A stretch of DNA of 7,292 nt from an uncultured Alphaproteobacteria bacterium (GCA_937910835.1 CALEMG010000396.1:1-7292); one strand, 5' to 3'. Positions 1 to 6,344 are shown, counted from the stretch's first letter. Numbers and translations are program-made. Notes: generated by a model from the letters alone, not told the origin.

Positions 1-698
1 CATGTTCAAGTTGCTCAACCCGTTATTCGATTGATCCGTCAACGATCGGTCCGGAAGGACGCGCAGTCAAATGTGCCAAATGCGGCCATAAATGGCGCGA
101 GTTCCCTCCGGAAGACACGCCAAAGAAAGTGGCTGCCGAAGCTATGCCCGAAAAACCGGAGGCAGAGGCTCCTGCCGCTGCGCCGGATCAGGGGATGAGC
201 ATCGAACAGATGACCGCGGCGCAGGCCGGTGCTCCGGTAAATGTCAAATCCGGAAGGAAGCGGCGTTGGATCGCCTGGGTTCTCCTCCTCCTGGTGTTGG
301 CGGTACTTATTTGCGGCGCTTATTTCGGTCGTAACTACATTGTACAAATTTGGCCTGGCTCCGCTACCGCCTATCAGTATCTGCAGATCGATGTAGATAC
401 TCAGAATGTACTCGGGCTTGAAATACATGATTTGAAAACAAAGTCGGTATTGCAGGATGGTGTGACGACGCTGACCGTGTCGGGGGTCATTAAAAATGTT
501 ACCGAGAGCCCGCAACCGGTGCCGCGTATCAAGGTTGCACTCATCGATGAGAAGGGGCAAAGCGTTTATAGTTGGACAACAACAGTGGAGGATCCAGAGG
601 TTCCGCCTTGGAGTCAGATCGAATTCTCCAGCAGTATGAACCAGCCACCGGAAGAGGCAAAGAATGTCAAGGTCGATCTGGTCGACCCTGAGAACTAG
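1..698 (+). CDS. MJ0042-type zinc-ribbon, single-pass membrane protein (5' partial)
   Basis: The reading frame is open from the left edge (first full codon at 3) to TAG at 696-698, 231 visible residues. It opens with a zinc ribbon: CSSC at visible residues 1-4 and CAKC at 24-27, followed by GHKW. This is the MJ0042 finger usually found at the extreme N-terminus, so only about four residues seem to be missing. An Ala/Pro/Glu-rich linker follows, then a basic stretch (RKRRW) and one membrane segment at about 89-109. The remaining 120 residues would be periplasmic and resemble the DUF3426/FxLYD-like beta domains (VSGVIKN, then a proline and a hydrophobic LIDEKG strand). The finger would be cytoplasmic by the positive-inside rule. 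The family's function is not established. In Alphaproteobacteria I associate it with the ftsE/ftsX-hpt neighbourhood, which agrees with hpt being next here. An internal GTG at 129 would remove the finger and is not the start. Confidence 0.9.
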   Translation, partial: CSSCSTRYSIDPSTIGPEGRAVKCAKCGHKWREFPPEDTPKKVAAEAMPEKPEAEAPAAAPDQGMSIEQMTAAQAGAPVNVKSGRKRRWIAWVLLLLVLAVLICGAYFGRNYIVQIWPGSATAYQYLQIDVDTQNVLGLEIHDLKTKSVLQDGVTTLTVSGVIKNVTESPQPVPRIKVALIDEKGQSVYSWTTTVEDPEVPPWSQIEFSSSMNQPPEEAKNVKVDLVDPEN

Positions 699-700
699 AT

Positions 701-731
701 CCGCTCATATCTGTTGTTTAAAAACAGGCGG
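701..731 (+). other. Bulged inverted repeat in the zinc-ribbon/hpt spacer
   Basis: CCGC (701-704) can pair with GCGG (728-731), and CTGTT (711-715) with AACAG (723-727), leaving a 6-nt bulge on the left arm and a 7-nt loop. A run of six T lies at 743-748, but 11 nt beyond the stem and next to the hpt ribosome binding site. It could be a weak or leaky terminator, or an mRNA structure ahead of hpt. No convincing promoter is seen in this 62-nt gap, so hpt may be read from upstream. Confidence 0.25.
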
Positions 732-760
732 AGACTAATCGCTTTTTTGAAAGGACCACC

Positions 761-1306
761 ATGAGTACCGCCGAGGCGAAATCAGATATTGAAATCCTGT
801 TTGCGAGTGCGGATATCGCCAAGCGCAATGAAGAACTGGCGGAAGAAATTGCCAAATCCATGGGGTCGGATATTCTGGTCATTGCCGTGCTGAAGGGAAG
901 CTTTGTGTTCGCTGCGGATCTGATCCGGGCGTTGCATCATGCCGGCGTCAAACCGCAGATTGATTTTATGGCGCTTTCCTCCTACGGCGATAAAACCGTC
1001 AGCAGTGGAAATGTGATGATTACCCGGGATATCGTGGATACGGTCAAGGGCCGCAAGGTATTGCTGATCGACGATATTCTTGAATCTGGCCGGACCATGG
1101 CCTTCGCGACACAAGAACTTCTTGAGCGCGGGGCGGATACGGTAAAAACCTGCCTGATGCTGGACAAAAAGGGAAAAAGAGTCTCGGGGTTCGAGGCAGA
1201 CTTCGTGGGTTTCGATTGTCCCGATTTGTTTGTTGTCGGCTACGGGCTTGATTACGCTCACTATTACAGAGAGCTCCCTTATATAGGCTATATCGTCAAG
1301 CATTGA
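761..1306 (+). CDS. hpt: Hypoxanthine (-guanine) phosphoribosyltransferase
   Basis: The product is a soluble cytoplasmic purine-salvage enzyme that joins hypoxanthine (and usually guanine) to PRPP to give IMP/GMP. Its 181 residues are the normal length for the bacterial family. Visible motifs are the pyrophosphate loop VLKGSFVF (43-50), the flexible-loop region SSYGDKTVSSG (73-83), the PRPP-binding motif VLLIDDILESGRT (100-112), the purine-contact lysine in LDK (K136), and the C-terminal FVVGYGLDYAHYYRELPYIG (157-176). The start is ATG 761, with AAGGA at 751-755, 5 nt upstream. One oddity is that the residue at the usual catalytic Asp position of the PRPP motif is Glu108, an acidic substitution that should keep activity. 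The receiver gene follows 13 nt downstream, so the two are probably cotranscribed. The family call is secure; preference for hypoxanthine over guanine is not readable. Confidence 0.96.
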   Translation: MSTAEAKSDIEILFASADIAKRNEELAEEIAKSMGSDILVIAVLKGSFVFAADLIRALHHAGVKPQIDFMALSSYGDKTVSSGNVMITRDIVDTVKGRKVLLIDDILESGRTMAFATQELLERGADTVKTCLMLDKKGKRVSGFEADFVGFDCPDLFVVGYGLDYAHYYRELPYIGYIVKH

Positions 1307-1319
1307 ACGGAATATACAG

Positions 1320-1739
1320 ATGGCGCGGATACTGATTGCAGAGGATGAGGCCGCTCTTCGGGAGTTTATTAGCCGGGCCCTGACTCATCATGGGCATGAT
1401 ATCGTCGCTGTGGAGGATGGCGCAGAGGCGCTGGCGACCCTGCAAAGGGGGGAGGCGTTTGACCTCCTGCTTTCAGATATCGTGATGCCGGTTATGGATG
1501 GCATTGCGCTCGCACTCAAAGTGACCAAGGATTTCCCCGATCTCAAGGTTCTCATGATGACGGGATACGCCGCCGAGAGACAGAGAGCCTATAATCTTGA
1601 GATGCTGATCCATGATGTCATCGCAAAACCTTTTACGCTTGATGAGATATGCGAAAAAGTCAGGGAGGCATTGACAAGTGATCGAGCGGTCCTGAAACCT
1701 GCCACGACAAGCGATGAAGGGCTTCGGCCAAAAAAATAG
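1320..1739 (+). CDS. Single-domain CheY-like response regulator
   Basis: The 139 residues consist almost entirely of a receiver domain with no output domain. The acidic pocket is E8/D9, the phospho-acceptor is D53 in LLLSDIVMP, the conserved Thr is T81 in MMTGY, and the conserved Lys is K103 in AKPF. After helix 5 there is a tail of about 19 residues ending in RPKK. The start ATG is 13 nt after the hpt stop and has ACGGAA 7 nt upstream, suggesting one operon with hpt. It therefore acts through protein contacts rather than DNA binding. CpdR, the ClpXP adaptor of Caulobacter, is a similar receiver, but the GYAAERQRA and IAKPFTL segments here differ from the GFAAV and LSKPFHL I recall in CpdR. 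I therefore treat it as the distinct receiver found beside alphaproteobacterial hpt. No cognate kinase is in the window. Confidence 0.95.
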   Translation: MARILIAEDEAALREFISRALTHHGHDIVAVEDGAEALATLQRGEAFDLLLSDIVMPVMDGIALALKVTKDFPDLKVLMMTGYAAERQRAYNLEMLIHDVIAKPFTLDEICEKVREALTSDRAVLKPATTSDEGLRPKK

Positions 1740-1778
1740 CCGCTCCTTTCCCGTTCCGACTTCCTGAGACCGATACCG

Positions 1779-1818
1779 GGCGGATTTTGCTGAAAATCCC
1801 GCCTCTCCCTTCCTTTTT
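1779..1818 (+). terminator. Probable intrinsic terminator of the hpt/receiver operon
   Basis: GGCGGATTTT (1779-1788) pairs through a GCTG loop with AAAATCC-C-GCC (1793-1803), a 10-bp stem with one bulged C. A pyrimidine-rich stretch follows and ends in TTTTT at 1814-1818. The T-run is about 10 nt from the stem, so the terminator may be imperfect. It lies in the 146-nt gap before the glycosylation cassette. No convincing -35/-10 pair was found for that cassette, although its promoter should lie between 1819 and 1873. Confidence 0.5.
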
Positions 1819-1885
1819 GTTAAGATTTTTGCGCTAACTTTCTGCTGAATTAAGCCGCGCTCTTACTGGCATTAAGGAAATATCT

Positions 1886-3694
1886 GTGACCGTCGAACGT
1901 GTAGTGATGTTTTTTCTGCTTTGGCTGACCTGTTTTGTGATCCTGCCGGTGCAGCTCGCGTCAGCGCCCAATGTCTTTCAGCCAGAGGGACCGGATGCGT
2001 TTATGCGTTTGGAACGGGTAAATATATTGGTGGAGACTGGCGACTGGTATGCTGGTCATATTGCCCGGGCGGGCGGCGAAAAAGGGGCGGATATTCACTG
2101 GACGCGGCCGATGGACCTGCTCATTCTCGGTGCGGCGGCGCCGTTAATGCCCTTTATGAGCACTCCCGATGCGATCGAAATGGCGGGTGTCGTATTGCCG
2201 GCATTGATGTCACTATTGCTTGTTCTAGTCTGCATATGGGCGGTTATGCCGTTAATGCAGCCGGGTAACTTATTCTCGATCATTATTCTTCTCGCCGTTC
2301 AGCCGGTTATTCAGAACTATTTTCATATCGGACGGGCCGATCATCATATGGTGCTGGCGATGTTGACCGGCGCTGTTCTGGGCTGCCTCATACGGCTTAA
2401 TCTGCATCGTGGGCCATCCCGACTTGCGTTGATCGGCGGAATGTTGAGCGGGCTTGGGCTTTGGATCAGCCTTGAATTTCTGGTTGTCTTCGTTCCCGTG
2501 ACCCTGGGTCTTGGCCTTTGCTGGCTTGTTTGGGGTAAAAACTGGCAAAGCGCCAATCGTGACTTTGCGATGGGGGCATTGATATTATGCACTTTGGCGA
2601 TGGCAGTTGATGTCGCGCCTGAAAACTGGTTAGTTGCGCGCTATGACCGGATGTCCATTGCCCAGCTATTTCTGGTGGCGTGTCCAGTTCTCTTCTGGTC
2701 CGCCATTGTTGGCTATTTTGGTCACTTAGGTAAGATGGTTCATCGATTAGCTGGGACGATGCTGTTTGGGGCGATATGCCTTGCTTTGATCCTTTGGTAT
2801 TTTCCGAACCTTCTGGTTGGACCCTTGGCTGAGGCGGATCCCCGCATCGGATCGATTTGGTATGATAAAGTAAGTGAAATGCGGCCCTTGCTCGAAAGCC
2901 CGCGTCAGACAATTCTCTATTGCCTGCTGCCTTTTATCGGTATCGTGTATGGTGGCTTCGTTCTATTTGGAACAAACGACTTGGCGCGCCGCCAAATGTG
3001 GGTCCGGTTGCTGCCCGTCCTGCTCTTTACGGGTGCCTTGGCGCTATTTCATCAGCGCACTTCCCTCTATCTCGCTGTTGCTGGCGTGATCGCGGCCGGG
3101 CCGCTTCTGGAATATATGCTGAACCGAGTCAATGCCCGCTACAGCGGGTGGAAGAAAAGTGCGACGGGACTTTTGGTGCGTGCGGCGGTCATTCTAGGGC
3201 CGTTCTTTCTGGCGTTGCTTGTGGGCACGGTCACAACCAGCCTGAAGTCATCAGAGGCGGTTGCGGCGGTCGAGCCCAAAGCGGCACAATGTAACATATC
3301 GGAAATAGCCGAAAAGCTCAGCGATGAAGCGTTTATTCGCGGTCGCCGCGATCTTAAGTTCGCGAATAATCTCGATTTCGGACCGGAGCTTGTTTATCGC
3401 ACACCGCACCATTTTCTCGCTGTTCCGTATCATCGCAATGGCGAGACAATATTCGACACGCACGCGCTTTTGACAACTACGAATTTTTCAAGAAGCAAGG
3501 AAATTCTCGATAAATACGAAATTGACTATATCCTAATATGTCCGAATTTTTCGTCAAAATCCTATTTTCAAGAGTCAAAGTCGCCCGATATCGTCTATAA
3601 TCGCCTTCTTGGTGGGGATTTGCCGAATGATCTAACGGAAATTGATGCACCACCTCCCTGGAGGCTGTTCGCGGTTAGGAATGGTGCAGAATGA
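1886..3694 (+). CDS. Polytopic GT-C-like glycosyltransferase, STT3/AglB-reminiscent
   Basis: This is a 602-residue inner-membrane protein with about 11-13 hydrophobic segments from residue 5 to 450, followed by a soluble, probably periplasmic, domain (about 455-602). After the first membrane segment a loop carries EGPDAFMRLERV (D37, R41), GDWY (52-55) and HWTRPMDLL (71-79). Between later segments is GRADHH (149-154), and before the last helices HQRTSLYLAVAG (389-400). This order resembles oligosaccharyltransferases of the STT3/PglB/AglB group, where acidic first-loop residues and a second D-rich motif bind metal and lipid-linked sugar. The C-terminal domain has NLDFGPELVYRTPHH (495-509) and PYHRN. 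LDFG may occupy the place of WWDYG, but the match is weak. The start is GTG 1886, supported by AAGGA at 1874-1878; ATG 1907 is the alternative. It heads the cassette and overlaps the GT2 gene by 4 nt. GT-C membership is likely; acceptor and sugar are unknown. Confidence 0.75.
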   Translation: MTVERVVMFFLLWLTCFVILPVQLASAPNVFQPEGPDAFMRLERVNILVETGDWYAGHIARAGGEKGADIHWTRPMDLLILGAAAPLMPFMSTPDAIEMAGVVLPALMSLLLVLVCIWAVMPLMQPGNLFSIIILLAVQPVIQNYFHIGRADHHMVLAMLTGAVLGCLIRLNLHRGPSRLALIGGMLSGLGLWISLEFLVVFVPVTLGLGLCWLVWGKNWQSANRDFAMGALILCTLAMAVDVAPENWLVARYDRMSIAQLFLVACPVLFWSAIVGYFGHLGKMVHRLAGTMLFGAICLALILWYFPNLLVGPLAEADPRIGSIWYDKVSEMRPLLESPRQTILYCLLPFIGIVYGGFVLFGTNDLARRQMWVRLLPVLLFTGALALFHQRTSLYLAVAGVIAAGPLLEYMLNRVNARYSGWKKSATGLLVRAAVILGPFFLALLVGTVTTSLKSSEAVAAVEPKAAQCNISEIAEKLSDEAFIRGRRDLKFANNLDFGPELVYRTPHHFLAVPYHRNGETIFDTHALLTTTNFSRSKEILDKYEIDYILICPNFSSKSYFQESKSPDIVYNRLLGGDLPNDLTEIDAPPPWRLFAVRNGAE

Positions 3695-4707
3695 ACAAAA
3701 CCGACCTGATCGAAAAACCAGGCATGGCGATGTCGCAACCGGTCCTTCGGCAGGCTGGGTCTCTGGCGGTCATGATCCCCTGCCTCAACGAAGAAATGAC
3801 GATCGGTACCGTTGTCCGGGATTTTCGCGCTGCATTGCCGGAGGCACGAATTGTCGTCTGTGACAATGCATCGACAGATAGAACTGCTGAAGTGGCCGAA
3901 GCCGCCGGTGCAGAAGTAATATATGAGGATATGCCAGGCAAGGGTAATGCAATCCGTCGTTTGTTCTCTGATATTGAGGCGGATATCTATCTGATGGTGG
4001 ACGGCGACGCGACTTATGAAGCCTCCCTCGCGCCGGTGCTGGTTGACCATCTTTTAAAGCGTCGCCTAGATATGGTTTGTGCCAAGCGTGTCGCAACGGG
4101 CCAAGCTGCCTATCGCAAGGGGCATGTGCTGGGGAACCGCATGTTCTCCGGCATTGTTGCACGGGTATTTGGCCGACGGTTCGAAGATATTCTGACAGGG
4201 TACCGGGTCTTTTCGCGCCGGTTCGTCAAGTCATTCCCGATCCTCTCCGAAGGGTTCGAGATTGAAACAGAACTCACCATTCATGCCCTTGAGCTGAATA
4301 TGCCTGTCGCCGAAATTGCCAGCACTTATATCGAACGCCCGGAAGGATCGGACAGCAAGCTCAACACATTCTCGGATGGATTGAAAATCACCAAGCTGAT
4401 CGTCAAGCTGATCAAGGACGAACGACCGATGACATTTTTCGGCGGATTATTTATCCTGTTCGCCGCAATGTCTGTTGTCCTTGCGATCCCGGTTGTACTG
4501 CCCATCATGGAAACGGGGCTGGTTCCCCGGCTGCCTACGGCTGTGCTATCGAGCGCCTGCATGCTTCTATCGTTTTTGTTCCTGGCTTGCGGATTTATTC
4601 TAGACTCCGTGACCCGCGGGCGGCGGGAAAGAAAGCGTATTTCCTATCTTTCCATTGCCGGACCTGCCACGATAAGAGTGGATGCCGATGGCGGGAAACG
4701 TCAGTAG
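3691..4707 (+). CDS. GT2 polyprenyl-phosphate glycosyltransferase (DPM1/ArnC-like)
   Basis: The 338-residue protein has a GT-A fold catalytic domain and two C-terminal membrane helices (about 248-274 and 282-306). Family marks are VMIPCLNEE (27-35), DNASTDRT (58-65), the metal-binding DGD (104-106), GFEIETELT (188-196) and the ERPEGSDSKLNTFSDGLKI segment (215-233), typical of enzymes that move a sugar from a nucleotide to dolichyl or undecaprenyl phosphate. The expected reaction is synthesis of a polyprenyl-phosphate sugar at the cytoplasmic membrane face; the sugar cannot be read from sequence. The first 20 residues are an extension before the Rossmann strand, and ATG codons at residues 12 and 14 are possible later starts. 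ATG 3691 overlaps the previous stop (ATGA), with AGGA at 3677-3680, indicating translational coupling to the GT-C gene whose donor it probably makes. Confidence 0.92.
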   Translation: MNKTDLIEKPGMAMSQPVLRQAGSLAVMIPCLNEEMTIGTVVRDFRAALPEARIVVCDNASTDRTAEVAEAAGAEVIYEDMPGKGNAIRRLFSDIEADIYLMVDGDATYEASLAPVLVDHLLKRRLDMVCAKRVATGQAAYRKGHVLGNRMFSGIVARVFGRRFEDILTGYRVFSRRFVKSFPILSEGFEIETELTIHALELNMPVAEIASTYIERPEGSDSKLNTFSDGLKITKLIVKLIKDERPMTFFGGLFILFAAMSVVLAIPVVLPIMETGLVPRLPTAVLSSACMLLSFLFLACGFILDSVTRGRRERKRISYLSIAGPATIRVDADGGKRQ

Positions 4708-4749
4708 AAAAATATGAGAAAGGTACGTTGATTGGCTTGAGGGTCGCGT

Positions 4750-4782
4750 ATGCTGTTGAATGAACCGAGAGACCACGAATAA
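4750..4782 (+). other. Possible 10-codon leader ORF overlapping the methyltransferase start
   Basis: GAGGG at 4739-4743 sits 6 nt ahead of an ATG at 4750 that opens a 10-codon frame (MLLNEPRDHE, stop TAA 4780-4782). The methyltransferase ATG at 4760 lies inside it and is 16 nt from the same GAGGG, which is too far for normal initiation. The small frame could load ribosomes for the methyltransferase, or it could be chance. No homology can be judged at this length. Confidence 0.2.
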
Positions 4783-5479
4783 AATCAGATTTATCCTGGA
4801 AGATTTACTGCCGCCAATTCTCCGGGATTCGGTACTTTTTAAATGGGTGGCCAAGGCGGCTTGGGGAAATCATATCGTAGCTCTGGCGGAGTTTCGAAAA
4901 AACGCTCCCTTCCTGACCGAAGAGGAATATGAGGATCTCTACCGCAATCACCCTCGTGTTCATGACCTGACGGATAACTCCGAAGCCTGTATCCAGCGTA
5001 TTGCAGAGGAGGTTGTTGGCCGTTCGATCTTGGATGTCGGCTGTGGTACAGGATTTTTGCTTCGGCAAATAATGGAAATCAGAAATGATACATTTGACCG
5101 GGTAATGGGAACGGATCTGATCGTGCCGGAAGAACAGACGGGTATTGAACTCGTTCCGGCGAAAATCGAGAAACTCCCCTTTTCAGACGGCGAGTTTGAC
5201 ACCGTGATTTGTACACATGTGATAGAGCATATTCTCAACTATCGACAGGCCATTGAAGAGCTTCGACGGGTGTGCCGAAAGAAGCTTATAATCGTCGTGC
5301 CAAGGGAGAGGGAATATCGCTATACTTTTAATCCACATTTCAATTTTTTCCCTTATCCTGAAAGTTTTTTAAGGGCAATGCAGCCGGTGCCAGAGGATTA
5401 TAAATGCCTCGATATCGGGCGGGATATCTTTTATTGCGAGACAGGTGCTCAGCCTGGAGGAAGTCATGGATATAGCTAA
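4760..5479 (+). CDS. Class I SAM-dependent methyltransferase (Methyltransf_11 type)
   Basis: The 239-residue soluble protein has a Rossmann methyltransferase core at about 85-185. Motif I is LDVGCGTGF (91-99), the acidic residue at the end of strand 2 is D119 in MGTDL, LPFSDGEFDTVIC (139-151) is motif IV, and THVIEHI (152-158) follows. These bind S-adenosylmethionine. The N-terminal 80 residues (FILEDLLPPILRDS and on) are an extra helical part that may bind substrate or membrane. The start is the first possible one because TGA lies directly before it at 4757-4759. No good ribosome binding site fits this ATG. The gene lies 52 nt after the GT2 gene, and its last 14 nt overlap the small transporter gene, so it belongs to the cassette. 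The substrate may be the carrier-bound sugar or the final glycan, but this is inferred from position only. Quinone or lipid methylation cannot be excluded. Confidence 0.88.
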   Translation: MNRETTNKIRFILEDLLPPILRDSVLFKWVAKAAWGNHIVALAEFRKNAPFLTEEEYEDLYRNHPRVHDLTDNSEACIQRIAEEVVGRSILDVGCGTGFLLRQIMEIRNDTFDRVMGTDLIVPEEQTGIELVPAKIEKLPFSDGEFDTVICTHVIEHILNYRQAIEELRRVCRKKLIIVVPREREYRYTFNPHFNFFPYPESFLRAMQPVPEDYKCLDIGRDIFYCETGAQPGGSHGYS

Positions 5480-5819
5480 GGATGCAGCCCTGATCATGCT
5501 GCCCCTCGTAATCGCGATAGGGCAGGTATTGTTTAAGCTCACCAGTCGCGATGTCGGCGCGGTAAACATGGCATCGCTCATGAAATTGTCGGTCAATGGA
5601 TACTTTATTCTTGCCCTTGTGCTTTATGGGGCCGCGACGGTTGCCTGGGTTTATGTGCTTCGGCATTTTCCGCTTAACAAGGCATACATGTTCATGGGGC
5701 TGACATTTGTGTTCGTCCCCTTGTTGAGCTACCTGTTTCTCAAGGAGCCGGTAAATATCCGCTACCTTGCCGGGGCCGCCTTTATCATTCTCGGTATTTG
5801 GCTCGCTAGAGCCGCCTGA
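5466..5819 (+). CDS. Four-helix small membrane protein, ArnE/ArnF/SMR-like (putative lipid-sugar flippase)
   Basis: The 117-residue protein has four hydrophobic helices (about 7-24, 44-64, 72-92, 98-115), the plan of small multidrug resistance and EamA-half proteins. Helix 1 carries IGQVLFK (18-24), resembling the GQ-x3-K pattern of ArnE, and lacks the membrane-embedded Glu needed for drug/proton exchange in EmrE. Helix 3 has LTFVFVPLLSYLFLKEP (79-95), typical of this superfamily. ArnE/ArnF flip undecaprenyl-phosphate aminoarabinose, so a role moving the GT2 product to the periplasm fits. Such proteins work as dimers, and the partner here may be itself. ATG 5466 is preferred because GGAGG (5456-5460) lies 5 nt upstream; a GTG at 5445 would put this site inside the gene. 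It overlaps the methyltransferase end by 14 nt. The substrate is inferred from context. Confidence 0.82.
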   Translation: MDIAKDAALIMLPLVIAIGQVLFKLTSRDVGAVNMASLMKLSVNGYFILALVLYGAATVAWVYVLRHFPLNKAYMFMGLTFVFVPLLSYLFLKEPVNIRYLAGAAFIILGIWLARAA

Positions 5820-5822
5820 GAA

Positions 5823-6344
5823 TTACAAAACCTTGAAGAACTGGTAGAACACCACGCAGCCTGCGGCGGCGATGGCAACGCCATAAGGGAGCTGCAAGCC
5901 GAGTGCAGTGCCGGTTTGGAGAAGCGGTGCTGGCTTTTTCAAGATTTTTACGAAGAACCAGTCTATCCCGTTCGATATCGCCGGGTTGCGCGAAAGAATG
6001 ATAGGCAGAACATAAACAAGGGCCAGAGCACCGCCCGCGAGGCAGGTCATTAACAGCAGAAGTACCAGATGATCCGGGCCCGCCCAGAGTGCTATTGCTG
6101 CGAGCAACTTGACATCGCCGCCGCCCAGCCAGCCAAGCGCGAAAATCATAATCCCGACAACGAGAACGCCCATGCCGCACAGCAGATGCCAGGGAAGGTT
6201 GGACCAGTCCCCGGCGATTGTCGCCTGTAGCAGATAGAGCGCAGCGATGATCAGGGGGAGTAAATTCGGAATTCGGCGAGAGAACACGTCCCATAGCGCG
6301 GCTACAAGAACCAGACCACCGGCTGACATCATCAGGACAGGCAT
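5823..6344 (-). CDS. cpaA: Prepilin peptidase, CpaA/TadV type (A24 aspartic protease)
   Basis: This 173-residue integral membrane protease has about six helices and the two family aspartates: D19 in WDVFSRRIPN and D77 in GGGDVK, with LPYGVAIAAAG near the C-terminus (152-162). It cleaves the leader of type IVb (Flp) prepilins at the inner face of the cytoplasmic membrane. It lacks the N-terminal methylating domain of PilD, as is usual for the Tad/Cpa type. ATG at 6344 is preferred over an upstream TTG at 6365 because AAGGG (plus strand 6352-6356) lies 7 nt before it. No pilin or other tad gene is in the window, so the remaining pilus genes must be elsewhere. The gene converges on the cassette with only 3 nt between stop codons. 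A CtrA-like box lies about 60 nt upstream. The symbol is given by family, not proven orthology. Confidence 0.9.
   Translation of the reverse strand: MPVLMMSAGGLVLVAALWDVFSRRIPNLLPLIIAALYLLQATIAGDWSNLPWHLLCGMGVLVVGIMIFALGWLGGGDVKLLAAIALWAGPDHLVLLLLMTCLAGGALALVYVLPIILSRNPAISNGIDWFFVKILKKPAPLLQTGTALGLQLPYGVAIAAAGCVVFYQFFKVL

Noticed and set aside
39..560. 173-aa frame on the minus strand
   Set aside because: It lies antisense to the zinc-ribbon gene, whose CxxC-19-CxxC motif and membrane segment prove the plus frame; the minus product has no recognisable motif.
782..1303. 173-aa minus-strand frame opposite hpt
   Set aside because: It is a shadow of a strongly conserved hpt gene; no ribosome site or family pattern.
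1320..1739. Firm naming of the receiver as CpdR
   Set aside because: Segments that I recall as typical of CpdR (GFAAV, LSKPFHL, terminal Ala-Ala) are missing; only the receiver fold and size agree.
1820..1837. Possible CtrA box before the GT-C gene
   Set aside because: The half-sites TTAA and CTAA are 10 nt apart, not 7, so the spacing does not fit.
3595..4050. 151-aa minus-strand frame across the GT-C/GT2 junction
   Set aside because: It crosses two overlapping plus-strand genes with clear motifs and has no signals of its own.
5445..5465. GTG start giving a 124-aa small membrane protein
   Set aside because: GGAGG at 5456-5460 is perfectly spaced for ATG 5466 and would be inside the gene if GTG were used.
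5800..5813. GGCTC-GCTA-GAGCC hairpin at the cassette end as a terminator
   Set aside because: It lies within coding sequence and no T-run follows it on either strand.
5806..6294. Second minus-strand frame of 162 aa over the prepilin peptidase
   Set aside because: The other minus frame has both A24 aspartate motifs and hydrophobic helices; this one is rich in Arg/Ser/Cys with no family pattern.
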